A DNA stretch of 64,000 bases from Muscardinus avellanarius (Eukaryota; Chordata; Mammalia; Rodentia; Gliridae): contig OY726563.1 of NCBI GenBank assembly GCA_963383645.1, forward strand, positions 26,630,821 to 26,694,820. Direction: 5' to 3'. A program made the position numbers and the translations under genes. Below, piece after piece: positions 1-11,774 of the stretch (position 1 is its first letter; every line of letters starts with the position of its first letter). The notes under the pieces were generated by a model. It saw only the letters and a list, made by a program, of their open reading frames with translations. It was not told the origin of the DNA and did no database searches.

Positions 1-693
1 AGGGCAGTTTTGATTTGCATCTCTCTGATTGTTAGTGATGTTGAGTATTTGTTTATGCATTTATTGGCCATTTGAATTTTTTCCTTTGTGAAGTATCTAT
101 TTAGTTAACTTGCCCATTTTTGATTGAGTTATTTGTTTTCTTAGTGCTGAATTTCTTGAATTCTCTGTATATTCTAGATATTAGTTCCCTATCGAAGGAG
201 TAGTTGGCAAAAATCTCCCATGTTTTTGGCTCTCGGTTGAGGTTCTTGATAGTTTCCTTTGCTATACAGAAGCTCTTCAGTTTCATGCAATACCATGTAT
301 TGATTCGCCTTCTAGTTTCTTGTGCCTTTATGATTTTTTGAGAAAGATTTTATTTGTGCCTATGTGTTGTAATGTTGGACCTATGCCCTTTTCAAGGAGC
401 CTCAAGATCTCTAGTCGAATTTCTAAGTCTTTGATCCATCTTGAATTTACTCTTGTGGAGCATGAGAAAGTGGGAATTATTTTCATTTTTCTGTATATGG
501 TTAACCAGTTTTGCCAACACCATTTGTTGAACAGGCTGTCTTTTATTCAGTGTAGGGGTTTGGCCACTTTGTCAAAAATCAATTGGCTGTAAGTGTGTGG
601 ATTTGTTTCTGAGTCTTCTATTCTGCTCCATTGGTCTATATATCTGCTTTTGTGCCAGTACCATGCTGTTTTTATTACTATGGCTTTGTTTCT
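1..693 (-). mobile_element. L1 LINE, ORF2 3' part, antisense to window
   Basis: Minus-strand remnant of the C-terminal part of L1 ORF2, running off the left edge. The complement of 286-101 reads [20 protein letters not shown] and continues to [10 protein letters not shown], the conserved region after the reverse transcriptase. Stops and frameshifts are present, so it is dead. It abuts a same-family segment in opposite orientation at 694. Confidence 0.85.
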
Positions 694-1290
694 CAATAAT
701 CACACTGAATATAAATGGCCTCAACTCCCCAATAAAAAGACATAAAGTGGCAAAATGGATTAAAACCCAGAATCCATCTATCTGCTGCCTGAAAAAAACA
801 CAACTTACAAGTAAATATAGTAACAAACTTAAGGTAAAGGGCTAGAGCAAGGTAATTTATGTTAATGGAACTCGAAGACAAGCAGGAGTAGCAATTATGA
901 TATCAGACAAGTTAGACTTCAAGGTCCAGCTTATTAGAATAGACAGAGCAGGTAAATTTTTACTGGTAAAAGGAATAATCCAGCAAAGGAAAAAAAACGA
1001 TAGTCAACATTTATGCCCCAAACGTCAGTGCTGCTACTTTCTTAAAACAAACTCTTTGTGACACACATAAAGTCACACATAAATCCCAATACAATGATAC
1101 TGGGAGACTTCAACACCCCTCTTATACCTTTAGAACCATCTTCTAGACATAAAGCAGTAAATATGTTTCAGACCTAAAGAACACCATCAACCAAATGGAT
1201 CTATTAGATGCATATAAAATATACCCAACTACAGCAGAGTTCACATTTTTTTCAGCTGCTCACAGAACCTTCTCCAAAACTTGTATGTTA
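694..1290 (+). mobile_element. L1 LINE, ORF2 endonuclease part, sense
   Basis: Plus-strand remnant of the L1 ORF2 endonuclease domain. Frame pieces at 709-845 read LNINGLNSPIKRHKVAKWIK and then ICCLKKTQL, and near 1195-1280 DLLDAYKI..EFTFFSAAHRTFSKT. Frameshifts break it. It probably forms the inverted 5' end of the L1 at 1-693. Confidence 0.85.
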
Positions 1291-1577
1291 TTATTACCTA
1301 TAATTTTGTTTTGTTCTACAAGTATATGTTTAAATACATTTGAAGTTATAAGAATAGAATGCCCACAAATATACAGACATCTATATTTGTGTTAATCCTA
1401 GTTTCATTAATTCCTATTTCAATAAAAAATTATATTTTTCTATTATATAATACAAGGATCCTTATGCTTCCTCTGCAAAGGAGACAACAATAAATATTTT
1501 CAGTTTTGTCAACAACAGACCAATTGTATCTAATCAGCCCTGTCACTGTAGACTGTACCACAAAAGTAGCTATTTTA

Positions 1578-1925
1578 GTCAGATTTTCTATCATATTGAC
1601 CAAAATACCTGACAAGTACAACTTGGAAGAAGAAATGTTTATTGAGACTCATGGTTTCAGAGGTTACAGAAGTTTTAGTCCATGGTTGGCTCCAAGGAAG
1701 AAACCAGGTCAGCAGGGCTCTTGACTGAAAAAAGCTGTTCTCAGTCATGGTGGCAAGGAGAGGGAGTGAGACAGGGAAAGGCTAAGAGGCCAGGGACATA
1801 TATAGTCACCAAGACCATATTCCCATTGACTCACCTCCTCTAGCAATGCTCCACCTCTGAATCTTCCTGGATCAGGGACCATGCCTTCAAGATATAAACC
1901 TTTTGGGGGACCTTATAGACCCAAA
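1578..1925 (+). mobile_element. Unnamed dispersed repeat, copy 1
   Basis: Resembles 52378-52975: both start with 'tgaccaaaatac', share an A-rich 'agaagaaat.tttatt' block and then 'actcatg.tt', followed by a 'ttggctg/ttggctcc' motif. I recognise it as a dispersed rodent repeat but cannot assign a class from sequence. Confidence 0.5.
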
Positions 1926-2317
1926 CTATAATCAGAATCATGAACACTATATATAAGTGAATAAAAATGGATATGTTCAGATAAAACTTTATAAAACATA
2001 GGTGGGCAGTGTATTTCTTTCCTTAGGCTGCCTTTCACAGTTTCCTGTTCATTTGGCTTCTTCCCATATTTTATTCCTCTGTACAGATTTAAGAACATTC
2101 CATTATCCTTCTTTTCTCTTCAAATTCCCCCTTTCTGGCTGACCCTAGTGGGTCATATTTCCACTCAACTGCACATCTTATCTAGTTTTCTCAAGAATCT
2201 CACTGCCCTCTTCTGCCTCATCTCCACCATTAAACATCACAGTATATCATAGATATCAGCATGTATAAAACCATGTATAATCATGGAACTTCAAATCTAT
2301 ATCACTTTGGAGTAAGA

Positions 2318-2490
2318 TAAACCTGACATCTGCTTCAGGCTCTGTAATTTATAAGCAGTGTGTGCTTGGCAAAGTTATTTCATTTCAGATTTCAGACTCT
2401 TGGTAAACATGTGAAAATGGATAGGCTTATAGGACCTTAGAGAGTCCTTATAAGGCTCACAAATTATATACACAGAGACTTTATAAACAT
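2318..2490 (+). mobile_element. MIR-like old SINE
   Basis: Degraded, but keeps the MIR order: 'ctgcttcaggctctgtaattt', 'tgtgtgcttggcaaagttatttc', then 'gtgaaaatggata'. Ancient mammalian SINE. Confidence 0.5.
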
Positions 2491-4160
2491 TAAGCATTAC
2501 CTCTTCTCATTCAACTGTTGTAAAATCATTTCCATTGCCTCATTGTTCTTATTTAGTGGAACATAGAATGGAGAAGTAATCATTAGTAGCAACTAATAGG
2601 ATTATAGTTCAGTTAGATTTTAGGTTATAAAATACTCATCTAAATTAATGCACTCTTGCTGGATAGGTGAAACCCCTCCCAATACAAATACTAATTATAA
2701 CCACTTCCTAAAATACATCAATTACTTGGGTGATCCCAATACCTTCCAGATGCATTATATAATAAATTATGTTGGCTTTTAATAACTTCACATGCTTCTG
2801 CCTCTTTTCCTTCTTCTCAAAACAATTGTGTGATACAGGATTCACAGAAAAACCTCACAAGGGCAATAAAAGTAATTATTAAAAGTAGAAAGTTCATTTT
2901 GTTCAATGTCTGACATGTAGTAGATTACACTAGATATTTTTTGAATGATAAAGTGAATCTCATAGCACATGTCATATCACAAAGATAACTGAGTTCAGAG
3001 TCATAGTACCTTTTCATATCAGAGCAGAGCAAAGAAATTTCATACTCCATTTCTGTTAATTGCACCTGCTGCCTCATTCAGCACAGTTTTTCCCTGTTCT
3101 CAGCATCAAAACAGATCCTTTGTTTAAGAAATGTAGAGCTTAACATTTAAAAAAGAACTAATGATATTAGCCTTTGGGAATAATCTAGTAGATTTCATTA
3201 TCAGCTGAAAGTTCTGTCCTGTGCCTCAAGAAAAGTAACAAAAATCCTCTGCCTTGTTGGTGAAAGTAGACCAGAGGGTCCATGTAGAACGTCAGATTAA
3301 AAACAATAAGGAACTCTTCAATTTTGTCATCAGTTCCTAATAGGAGTGACCATGCTTCAGGATTTAAGTCTCAAGGTCCTGTGTATAATTAAAGTTTTTG
3401 ATTCTAAGGTCAGGAGACATTAGAAGACTGCATAAAGTCTCATTGATTGGAGAGACATAAATACATAAAACCTTTTGACAAGTTTCTATTTCTTATTATC
3501 CTAACCTTTCTCCATATATCTTCAGGTTAAGGACTCAAGTGTCAGGGTAGAATAGGAGCTAGGAGTAATTAATAAAGTTTGAAGAAATTAAAAATATATA
3601 ATATGTGTATAATATGCACATATTATAAAATTAGTCTATTCAACATTGAATAGGAAAGCAAAATAGAAGTCCAGGTGGCGCTGATATAGAAAAATACATT
3701 TTCTGAGGTCATATATATTATTTTAGATTTATAGTATGGTTTCAAAAATCCTGCCAAAACATTTTACTTATAGTATTTTACAAAGATGAAAAATTTTCAA
3801 GTTTTTATAGATTTTAAGATTCTATAACAACTGATATAATTATAATGAGAATACTGCCAAATATACATTTGAAATGCTGTCTCCATTGAATGATTTACTT
3901 ATAAAACACAGTTCTTTGTTTAATCATTGTTAATATAGAACTTTTGCCTTAAATGGAAAGAGCAAATGCCTTACTGCTTTTGAAAATAAACAGACAAGAA
4001 ATAATGTAGTACTCACAGTCAATTTTCAACATAAAATATTTTATATATTTGAGACACTTGATTGTTTGAAAGAAAACACATAACTCATTTTTTACCCACT
4101 TTGTCATGAGGTATGTAGTAAAAAGATTTTCTAGATCATTCTCAATTTTTTTCTATTTTT
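2491..4160. other. Intronic sequence, nothing recognised
   Basis: AT-rich intron with no repeat, open frame or regulatory element that I can support, apart from short AT-rich simple stretches near 3590-3625. Confidence 0.5.
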
Positions 4161-4164
4161 GTTT

Positions 4165-4351
4165 CTGTGCTGCTGCGGATTATACCCAGGAACATTCTAC
4201 CCCTCAGCTATAATGGCAGATTGCCTTTTTTTTTTATCATAAAATAGGGTCTCATTAACTTGCTGAGGCTGGCTTTGAACCCTGCTACAATCCTCCTGTC
4301 TCAGACTCCCAAATACTGGAATTACAGAGGTGTACCACCACACCCAGTATA
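4165..4351 (-). mobile_element. B1-dID-type SINE
   Basis: Antisense copy. An ID-like half ('attatacccaggaacattctacccctcagc') is followed by the B1-like half ('ttgctgaggctggctttgaac' and 'cctcctgtctcagactccca') and ends at 'ccaccacacccag'. Diverged, so not recent. Confidence 0.85.
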
Positions 4352-4665
4352 ATAGTTTGGGTTTGTAATGTCTCCTACCCCTTATGGAAACAAGTTATCA
4401 ATGTTGGAAGCAGGGCTTGGTTCCCAAGAAAGGGTTCTTGGAACGTGACCTTGAAGATTATAAATTCCCTTTCTCCTTCCCTGCTCACTCTCTTACTTTT
4501 AGCCTCCATGATGTGAGAGTGGAGAGTTGTGCTGCCCTTTCTCTGCTTCCTGCTGCTAAAGAGATCCCAAGTCCCTGGCCTCACATGGACTGAACCAAAA
4601 TTCCCAAAGAAACTATGAGCAAATAAATCTTTCTAAATTATAGCAGTGAGAATGCTAACACCCAG
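4352..4665 (+). mobile_element. MaLR-type LTR
   Basis: Layout of an ERVL-MaLR (MST/MT-like) LTR: 'tttgggtttgtaatgtctcc' start, 'atgttggaagcagggcttgg', 'tgagcaaataaatctttct' with an AATAAA signal, and the end 'cagtgagaatgctaaca'. Non-coding solo LTR. Confidence 0.7.
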
Positions 4666-4717
4666 CAATCACTCTGACTTTAATAAAAATATTTTAAGTA
4701 TTCTACTATATAAAATA

Positions 4718-4879
4718 TTCTCAGTATTTAGGAGGTTGAGAGAGGAGGAACACATATTCAAGAACAGCCTCAGCAACTTATCAAGATAATCAGCAACCTA
4801 GTGAGACCCTGTTTAGAGATAATAAAAAAATTAAAAAAGAATATTTGAGGGGCTAGCTTGGAGGTAGAATACTCCTGAG

Positions 4880-4884
<5 letters not shown>
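4718..4884 (+). mobile_element. B1-dID-type SINE
   Basis: Sense copy: 'cagtatttaggaggttgaga', 'agcctcagcaactta', 'gtgagaccctgttt', then the ID half 'ggggctagcttggaggtagaat'. Its tail has become the adjacent (CA)n tract. Confidence 0.8.

Positions 4885-4925
<41 letters not shown>
4882..4925 (+). repeat. (CA)n microsatellite
   Basis: About 22 uninterrupted CA units at the 3' tail of the preceding SINE. Confidence 0.95.
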
Positions 4926-4928
<3 letters not shown>

Positions 4929-4944
4929 TACTAATACAATTATT

Positions 4945-5160
4945 TTTTGTGTGTGTGGGACTAGGGGGTGGAACCCAGGGGCTTTTCTACTTCTGGGCTA
5001 TACTCCCAGACCTATTTTATACTTTATTTGGAAACAGGGTCTCACTAAGTTGCTGAGGGTCCCACTAAGTAGCTGAGGCTGGCTTCAAACCTGTGTGATC
5101 CTCCTGTTTAAGCCTTCCAAGCGCTGGAAAGACAAGCATGCACCATCAAGTGCGGCATGC
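4945..5160 (-). mobile_element. B1-dID-type SINE
   Basis: Antisense copy with 'ggaacccaggggcttttcta', 'gggctatactcccagaccta', 'gaaacagggtctcactaag', 'aagcgctgg'. It contains a small internal duplication of 'tcccactaagtagctgagg'. Confidence 0.85.
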
Positions 5161-5283
5161 TAATACAATTTATAAACCCATTTAACTATTAAGATGTATT
5201 TCAATGCATCAAGGACTGCAAGGATACAAATAAATGAGGTGTGTGCTATTACCTATTACCCATCCTATTCAGGATCTCTGATT

Positions 5284-6645
5284 TATTTTTTTTTATTGGT
5301 GCAGTTTAGTCATACATGCACAAATCACCCAATTAGCCCTTACTCAATTCCCACCCTATTTCCTCCCCTTTACCTCCTTCTCATGTTTGGCATACTGATT
5401 GACTTTAGTATGTTTGTGAATGTACATCATGTGCATTAGGGAATTTCCCTCTCCTTCCCTCCTAACTCCCTCAGTTAGGTCACCTTATTTGCTCATCTAT
5501 GTTTTTTCCTTCTTTGTCTAGAGTTAGTCCCATGACTCATTTTCTCCCTAGCTTCTGCATATTAGGGAGAGCATCCAATTTCATATATTTTTGTGACTGA
5601 CTAATCTCACTTAGTAAAGTGTTCTCCAGTTCCATCCATTTCCCTGTAAATGATGTAATTTTGTTCTTCTTTATGGCTGAGTAAAATCCCATTGTGTATA
5701 TATCTCATAGTTTTGTAATCCATTCATCTGTTGATTAACATCTTGGCTGGTTCCATAGTTTGGCTAAGGTGAATTGTGCAGCTATGAACATAGATACACA
5801 TGCATTAGTTTGGTAGTTGGATTTCCTTTCTTTTGGGTAGATACCCAGAAGTATTATTCTTGGGTCATATGGTAGGTTCATTCTCATTCTTCTGAGGATC
5901 CTCCATACTGTTTTCCAAAGTGGTTGCACTTATTTCCAACACCAACAGTGTATTAGAGTTCCCACTTTTCCACATCACTGCCAGCATTTACTGTTTGTAT
6001 TTTGAATGACTGCCATTCTAATTGGGGTTAGGTAAAACCTTGGGGAAATTTTGATTTCTCTCTCCCTGATTTCTAATGATATTGAATATTTTCGTACATT
6101 TATTGGCCATTTGAATTTCTTCTTTTGTAAAATGTCTATTTAGTTCAATAGCCTTTTTTTTTTTTTTTTTTTTGCTTGGATTGTTTTCTTAGTGGTTACT
6201 TTCACGAATTCTCTGTATAGTCTTCATATTAGTTCTCTATCAAAGGAATAGTTGGCAAAAATTTTCTCCCGTTCTGTGAGCTCTCTCTTGAGGTTCTTAA
6301 TGATTTTCTTTGCTGTACAGAAGAAGCTCTTCAGTTTAATGCAATCCCATGTATTTATCTTCCTTTTAATTTCTTGTGCCTTTGCAGTCTTGAGAAGTTT
6401 TTACCTGTGCCTAAGTATTGAAATGTTGGAACTATGCCCTCTTCAAGGAACTACAAGGTCTCTGGTCTTAGAATCCAAGTCTTTGATCCATCTTGAATTG
6501 ACTCTTGTACAGGGTGAGAAAGAGGGGTTTATTTCCATTTTTCTGAATATGTTTAGCCAGTTTTTCCAAAAACATTTGTTGAAGAGGCTAACTTTTTTCC
6601 AGTATATATTTTTGTCCCCTTTGTCTCATTATGATTTTATTTGAT
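5284..6645 (-). mobile_element. L1 LINE 3' part (ORF2 C-terminus and 3' UTR)
   Basis: About 1.36 kb of 5'-truncated L1. On the plus strand it starts with the complement of an A-rich tail ('tttttttttattggtgca'), then the complement of the G-rich 3' UTR (5340-5470), then ORF2 C-terminal sequence. The complement of 5735-5929 reads in part YPKERKSNYQTNACVSMFIA and AQFTLAKLW, typical L1 ORF2. A T-run interrupts at 6152-6173. No intact frame. Confidence 0.9.
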
Positions 6646-6944
6646 TATATACCAGTTATATTTGTGTATGATAGTTTAAATAAAATATATATTATTAAGT
6701 TTTTAAACTTGGTAAATATATTAATCCTTAAAATACAAATATAATAAAACATTATATACATTATTCTAGCACATAATTTTAGAATAATGTATTATTTTAT
6801 CTATTCTAGATAAATTTTAATATCACCTAGGTAGGTACTACCTCAAATTATAGACTATGATTTAATCTATAATAATTTCTTCATCATCTAAACTTCTATA
6901 GAAATTATAATCAGAGTGCACACATAATGCATTGAGTGTTCACT

Positions 6945-7095
6945 GTAAGGTATGGTATAAACTTCACAACATAATAGGTGATTATTATCTATATTTTACA
7001 TCAAGGAAACCTGATTCATACAGGTTAAAATTTTGTACAAGGTCATAGAGATAATATAATAAAGATATTGGAGCTGATCTACATATCTGTCTTAC
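6945..7095 (-). mobile_element. MIR-like old SINE
   Basis: Degraded antisense MIR signature: 'attttacatcaaggaaacctgattc', then 'caaggtcatagagataat' and 'ggagctgatct'. Weak. Confidence 0.4.
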
Positions 7096-7399
7096 AGGAG
7101 CCTGTATAACTATTTAGCCAAATATTATTTTAATAACTCAAGCACAAAATACATTTTCCAGAGAGAACTAGTATTATAAAATTGAATGTAAAAATAGTAA
7201 TATAATAATGTGCCATTTTTATGTGGATGTGATCATTATTTCTTTCATATTTCCACACAATCACTGATGGATTTTTTTAGTTTATTCAGATACTCTTACC
7301 CTTGGAACCTTCTGTTACTATTATTCTATATTTATAATGTGATTGGCTTTAATGTGCAATCTCAGCATTCTCAACAGATAACTTGTTCATGTGAGTGTG

Positions 7400-7608
7400 T
7401 GTGTGGGTTCAGTACTAGGGATTGAATTCAGGGACATTCTACGTTTGAGTTACACTCCTAACATTATTTTATTTTTTATTTTGAAACAGGGTTTTACTAA
7501 GTTATGAAAGACCTTACCAAGTTACTGGAGCTGGCTTCAAACTTGCCATCCTCCTGCCTCAGTCTCCCAAGAACTGGGATTATAAATGTGTGCTACTGTG
7601 CCCAGCTC
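7400..7608 (-). mobile_element. B1-dID-type SINE
   Basis: Antisense: 'gggattgaattcagggacat', 'gaaacagggttttactaag', 'cctcctgcctcagtctccca', 'tgctactgtgcccagct'. Confidence 0.85.
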
Positions 7609-8027
7609 ACATGAATTAAAAAAAAAAAAAAAAAAAACTGCCATGGGCTTCATTAACACAAGGCTGTAAACTTCACTAACTTTTAAATTTTGAAACCAGC
7701 ACATAAAAATATCAACACTGTGAAATATATGGCAACAATATAACTGGGAATTTTATTGATTTGTATTCATACCTTGAACATACATCAAAATTTAAAACAT
7801 GCCTATTGGTATTTTCAACTTACTTTCTATATTTTGGAAAATAGGAAAGAAGAATGCATACAAATACTTTCTTTGGTTTAATTGTGAGAGGATCATTACT
7901 ATATTTAAAAACAAAGTTTTATTATATCCTCAAAATATAATATAATATATATTCCTAATTTGTATATTTCTTAAAATTTTTCTTAAAAATCACTATTATT
8001 CTATTGTTTAAAAAGTGGTTTTATATA

Positions 8028-8215
8028 CGGGTATGGTGTCACATGCTTATAATCCCAGTTCTTAAGAAGCTGAGACAGGATAGATTCAAGACCAACTTCA
8101 GCAAATTACCAAGACACTATCTCAAAATTAAAAAAATAAATACATATATAAAAAGGACTGAAGGTGTAACTCAGTCGTAGAAACCCCTGGGTTCAATGCT
8201 CAGTACCAAAAAATG
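8028..8215 (+). mobile_element. B1-dID-type SINE
   Basis: Sense: 'gggtatggtgtcacatgctt', 'aatcccagttcttaagaagc', 'aggtgtaactcagtcgtaga', 'cccctgggttcaatgctcag', then a short A tail. Confidence 0.85.
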
Positions 8216-9390
8216 TGCTTTGATAGAGTATCTTTACTTCATATTTTGCTAGGAAGAAAATGGAATTATTCTCACATCCATAAATTAAAACAATCAAACT
8301 TTGAATATTAAAATATGGCAGCAATTGAAAATTATAACATGTAGTGAACTTTATGCAAACTAAACAGAAATGGAAAGCCAGATAAGTATTTGGTGTGGTC
8401 TGTAGAAGGAAACTCTAAATCGGGAAAAATTCACTTAAGGTGAAAGAAAAATTGCCACAAGTATGTTTAGAACCTCATGATTTAGAAATGCTGGGACACA
8501 GCAAAATCTGACCTATAAAGCTCTTCAAATAATCAAATTGTTCCTAGGCCTGAAGGTACACACATGACATTTGTTTGAAAGGATTGTGGTTACCTTGTAA
8601 ACTTCATTGATAATTGTATTAACACAGGTTGTTCCATACACTTGGCCAACATTCTTATTTCTCCCACTGCCCTAGAAGAACCATAAACTCCCAATTATCA
8701 TGGGAGTAGTTTATCAGAGTATGGATTATCTGGAAGTCTTATTTCTCTTCCATTTGTCCTTTTCACAGCTCATTAGCACGTCAACAAGAGAGTTAAAACT
8801 AAGGAAAACTGCCGAAATTCTAAACAAATAAATTTACTCCTTGTCAGCAACATACCCAACAAAGCATTTGAAGGTGCTAGGAAAGATAAAGAAACTATGA
8901 AAGCACAAAAATATGATATTTAATATATATGATGATAATTTTCCTTGCATGATTTTTTTCTCGCTGTGTTGCTTAAAATACTAACTGAATTGACCAGACA
9001 TTTTGGCACCCTATAGTACTCAAAGTTCTTTATTTTTAGCATATAATAGACCATCTTTAGAGATCTCAGCTGCCAGGGGGCAATATAAAACACTCACTGC
9101 CAATACATTGACCATTTCTCAATGTGAAACCCAGAAACTGAAAATTAGCTTTCTGAAAGAAGGTTTATGATAACCAGCATTTCCTAAGGGCAAAAAAGAA
9201 TTTTCACCATGAACTAAGTCAACTAGTAAGCTTCTGCCTGATCTTAAACTTACCCAAAATTTAATATAACCAGTACAAGGATATATTTTATAATACAAAT
9301 AACTATATAATATAAATAAAACAAAGAATAAATAAATTAAAAATAAAACCAACATGTAACAACTCTGAACAAATAAATATAACTCTATAT
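8216..9390. other. Intronic sequence, nothing recognised
   Basis: AT-rich. No repeat family, splice unit or open frame that I can support. Confidence 0.5.
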
Positions 9391-9604
9391 TTGTTTTTTT
9401 ATTTATTTATTTATTTATTTATTTGTGGTATTGGGGTTCCTGGAAGCCCTTCTACCCCCGGGCTATACTCCCAGACCTATTTTTATATTTTTATTTGGAA
9501 ACAGGTTCTCTTAAGCCAGAGAGGCTGGCTTCGAACCTGTGCAATCCTCCTGTCTCCGCCTCCCAAGCACAGGGATTACAAGTGTGCGCTACCATGCCCG
9601 GCGT
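9391..9604 (-). mobile_element. Young-type B1-dID SINE with (TTTA)n tail
   Basis: Antisense copy of the low-divergence subfamily: (TTTA)n at 9399-9424 is the tail, then 'ggggttcctggaagcccttc', 'cgggctatactcccagacct', 'gtctccgcctcccaagcaca', ending 'ctaccatgcccggc'. The two frames across it are SINE artefacts. Confidence 0.9.
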
Positions 9605-10179
9605 AACTCTATATCTGTTTTGAGGGGAATTAAGAAACTAGTATCTTTTATTATCTATTCATCATCAAAATATGGATCCTTAAGCAAATCACAGTGTTAC
9701 ATCCATTTAATATGAAAACCTTAAACTATCATAATTATAGATATACTAGATAGAAGAGCCATTAGTATGACTTTATAAATGGGTGTATAAATGGCTTTCT
9801 ACATTGAACAAATAATCCCTTTATTTATTTGATATAGAAGGGCTCAAAAATAATGAAGTTATGGTTCAGGTGAACAGCCAACCACTATTCTAGGCAATAT
9901 GGTCTGACCATATGCAAAGCAGATAAAAAATCCAAGTCCTTATGCAAATATTTTTACTAGGAAAGGTATGGTAAACAAACTAAATAACTTGAAGGTGGTA
10001 TAGTAGGTGTTATGGAGAAAAATGAAGTAAGGAAAAGGAATAGGATATACAAGGAAAGGAGACATTGTGGATTTAATTAGGATGGTAAATTGAGTAAAAT
10101 AGTTGAGTATCAGTTGAAAGAAGTCTTAAAGATATGGAAGATATATCCATGTGAGTATGTAAAAAATATGTGTTCCAGG

Positions 10180-10930
10180 CAAAGATATAAGTTAGGCCAG
10201 TTATTGACTGTCCTGGAATGAGAAAAGGTAACAGTTTTAGATGAGGTCAGAGAAGAAATGAAGGGGAAGAGGGAGCTGATTGTGTTTGGACTTATAAGAT
10301 TGGGACACTACATTTTACCCTAAGTTGCAAAGCATTGGAGGATTTTCAGAAAAAGAGTGATGTGCTCTGACTTACTTTTTAACAGGACCATCTAGCAGAT
10401 GAAATGGCCTGCAGGTAAAGCAAGGACCAAAGCAGGAAGGTCAGCTTAAAATGCTATTTCAATCACCCACATCAGAGCTGAGGGCGGTGACAAAGGATCC
10501 ACTGAGAAGTGATCAGGTTGTTGATATAGAGCTGGTAAGGTAGATGTGGCATAATTTTCTGATCAGCAATATGGGGTGTGAAAAGAGGTTAATTAAGTTT
10601 GACCTCACAACATTCAGATGGGGCAATTAGAAGGATGTAGTCAACATATATTGCAGTTCAAAGAACTGTTGATAAAAGTCAATCTGGTCAGTTTTTAGGA
10701 GGTCAAATTTGAATTGACTAGGTGTGTACACAGTTATGTATCAAAACTGGCACATTTGGAGCTGGGATAAATATTTGAGAGGCATACATTTATGAGTGAT
10801 ATTTGATATCATAAGAACAGACTATTAATATCACATTAGTAATTTGTGTTGATGAGGAATAAACTATAAATGCAAATTAAAGCAACTTCCATGAAGAGAG
10901 GAGAAAAACCAATAATGTAGATGCCTTATA
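10180..10930 (+). mobile_element. Ancient mammalian dispersed repeat (family not named)
   Basis: Reads like an old dispersed mammalian repeat: 'gcaaagcattggaggattttcag', 'agagtgatgtgctctgactta', then a purine-rich central block and 'ggagctgggataaatatttgagag'. No transposase or RT frame. I am not sure of the family name. Confidence 0.4.
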
Positions 10931-11204
10931 AACCAAACAGAGGAGAGTAAATGTATGTCTTAAAACTCTTAAATTTCTTTAGGTGGATTAGTTAGTACAT
11001 ATAAAGAACTTCAAATAGTGACTGGCCCACTGTGAATACTTAATGAATGTTAGCTACATAGTAAAGAGAGAAATTACATGCTATTCAGTATCCCTATCAA
11101 CAAATGTCTTGTTTGATTGTCATAACTCAGCAGAATATTTTTGGTAATTGAGTATTACCAAAGTCCTATCAAGTATACTATAAAAAGTACTGTACGGATT
11201 TAAG

Positions 11205-11390
11205 AAGATAGACTATGGAACTAAAAATATCTGGATTTAAATTATTTCCTGGACCATGGAATATTAGTGTTTTCATCTAAAATTGGGAATATCAAAATTA
11301 AATACTTCTAGTATTGGTAAGGAAAATTAAATATGTGACTTATATAGGTACATCACTGAAGAATTTTGCCCATAGTAAATAAACAAACTA
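11205..11390 (+). mobile_element. MIR-like old SINE
   Basis: Weak MIR order: 'gactatggaactaaaaatatctgg', 'ttttcatctaaaattgggaat', 'ggaaaattaaatatgtgac'. Low conservation. Confidence 0.4.
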
Positions 11391-11703
11391 AAGAAGTAAT
11401 GTTCTGCATATTTAACAAAAATTCTAAAATAAGTACCTAGTGTATATTCATATAACATCCACTATGCATAAAAAATAAAACACATATTCTCAGGGACATT
11501 ATAGTCTAGGGGATGAACTATAGGGATATTCCAAATAAGAAAGGTAGGAATAGAAAGAAAAAAAAAAACAGTACCTGATAATTAGGATTTTTATCAGGTA
11601 TAGTTTCTCAAAACAGATGATGTTTGAAAAATTCTATTAAGTATAAAATTATTGAAAACAGAAACATAAAAGTAAGGGTTTGGAATGGTTATCAGGCAGC
11701 AAA

Positions 11704-11707
<4 letters not shown>

Positions 11708-11753
<46 letters not shown>

Positions 11754-11774
11754 TATATATATAAATATATATGT
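11708..11774 (+). repeat. (TA)n / (AC)n compound microsatellite
   Basis: TA repeats at 11708-11741, AC at about 11742-11753, then AT again. The minus-strand open frames across it, rich in Y, I and C, are artefacts. Confidence 0.95.

Noticed and set aside
6252..6644. 130-residue plus-strand frame
   Set aside because: It is the antisense of L1 ORF2, so the translation is meaningless.
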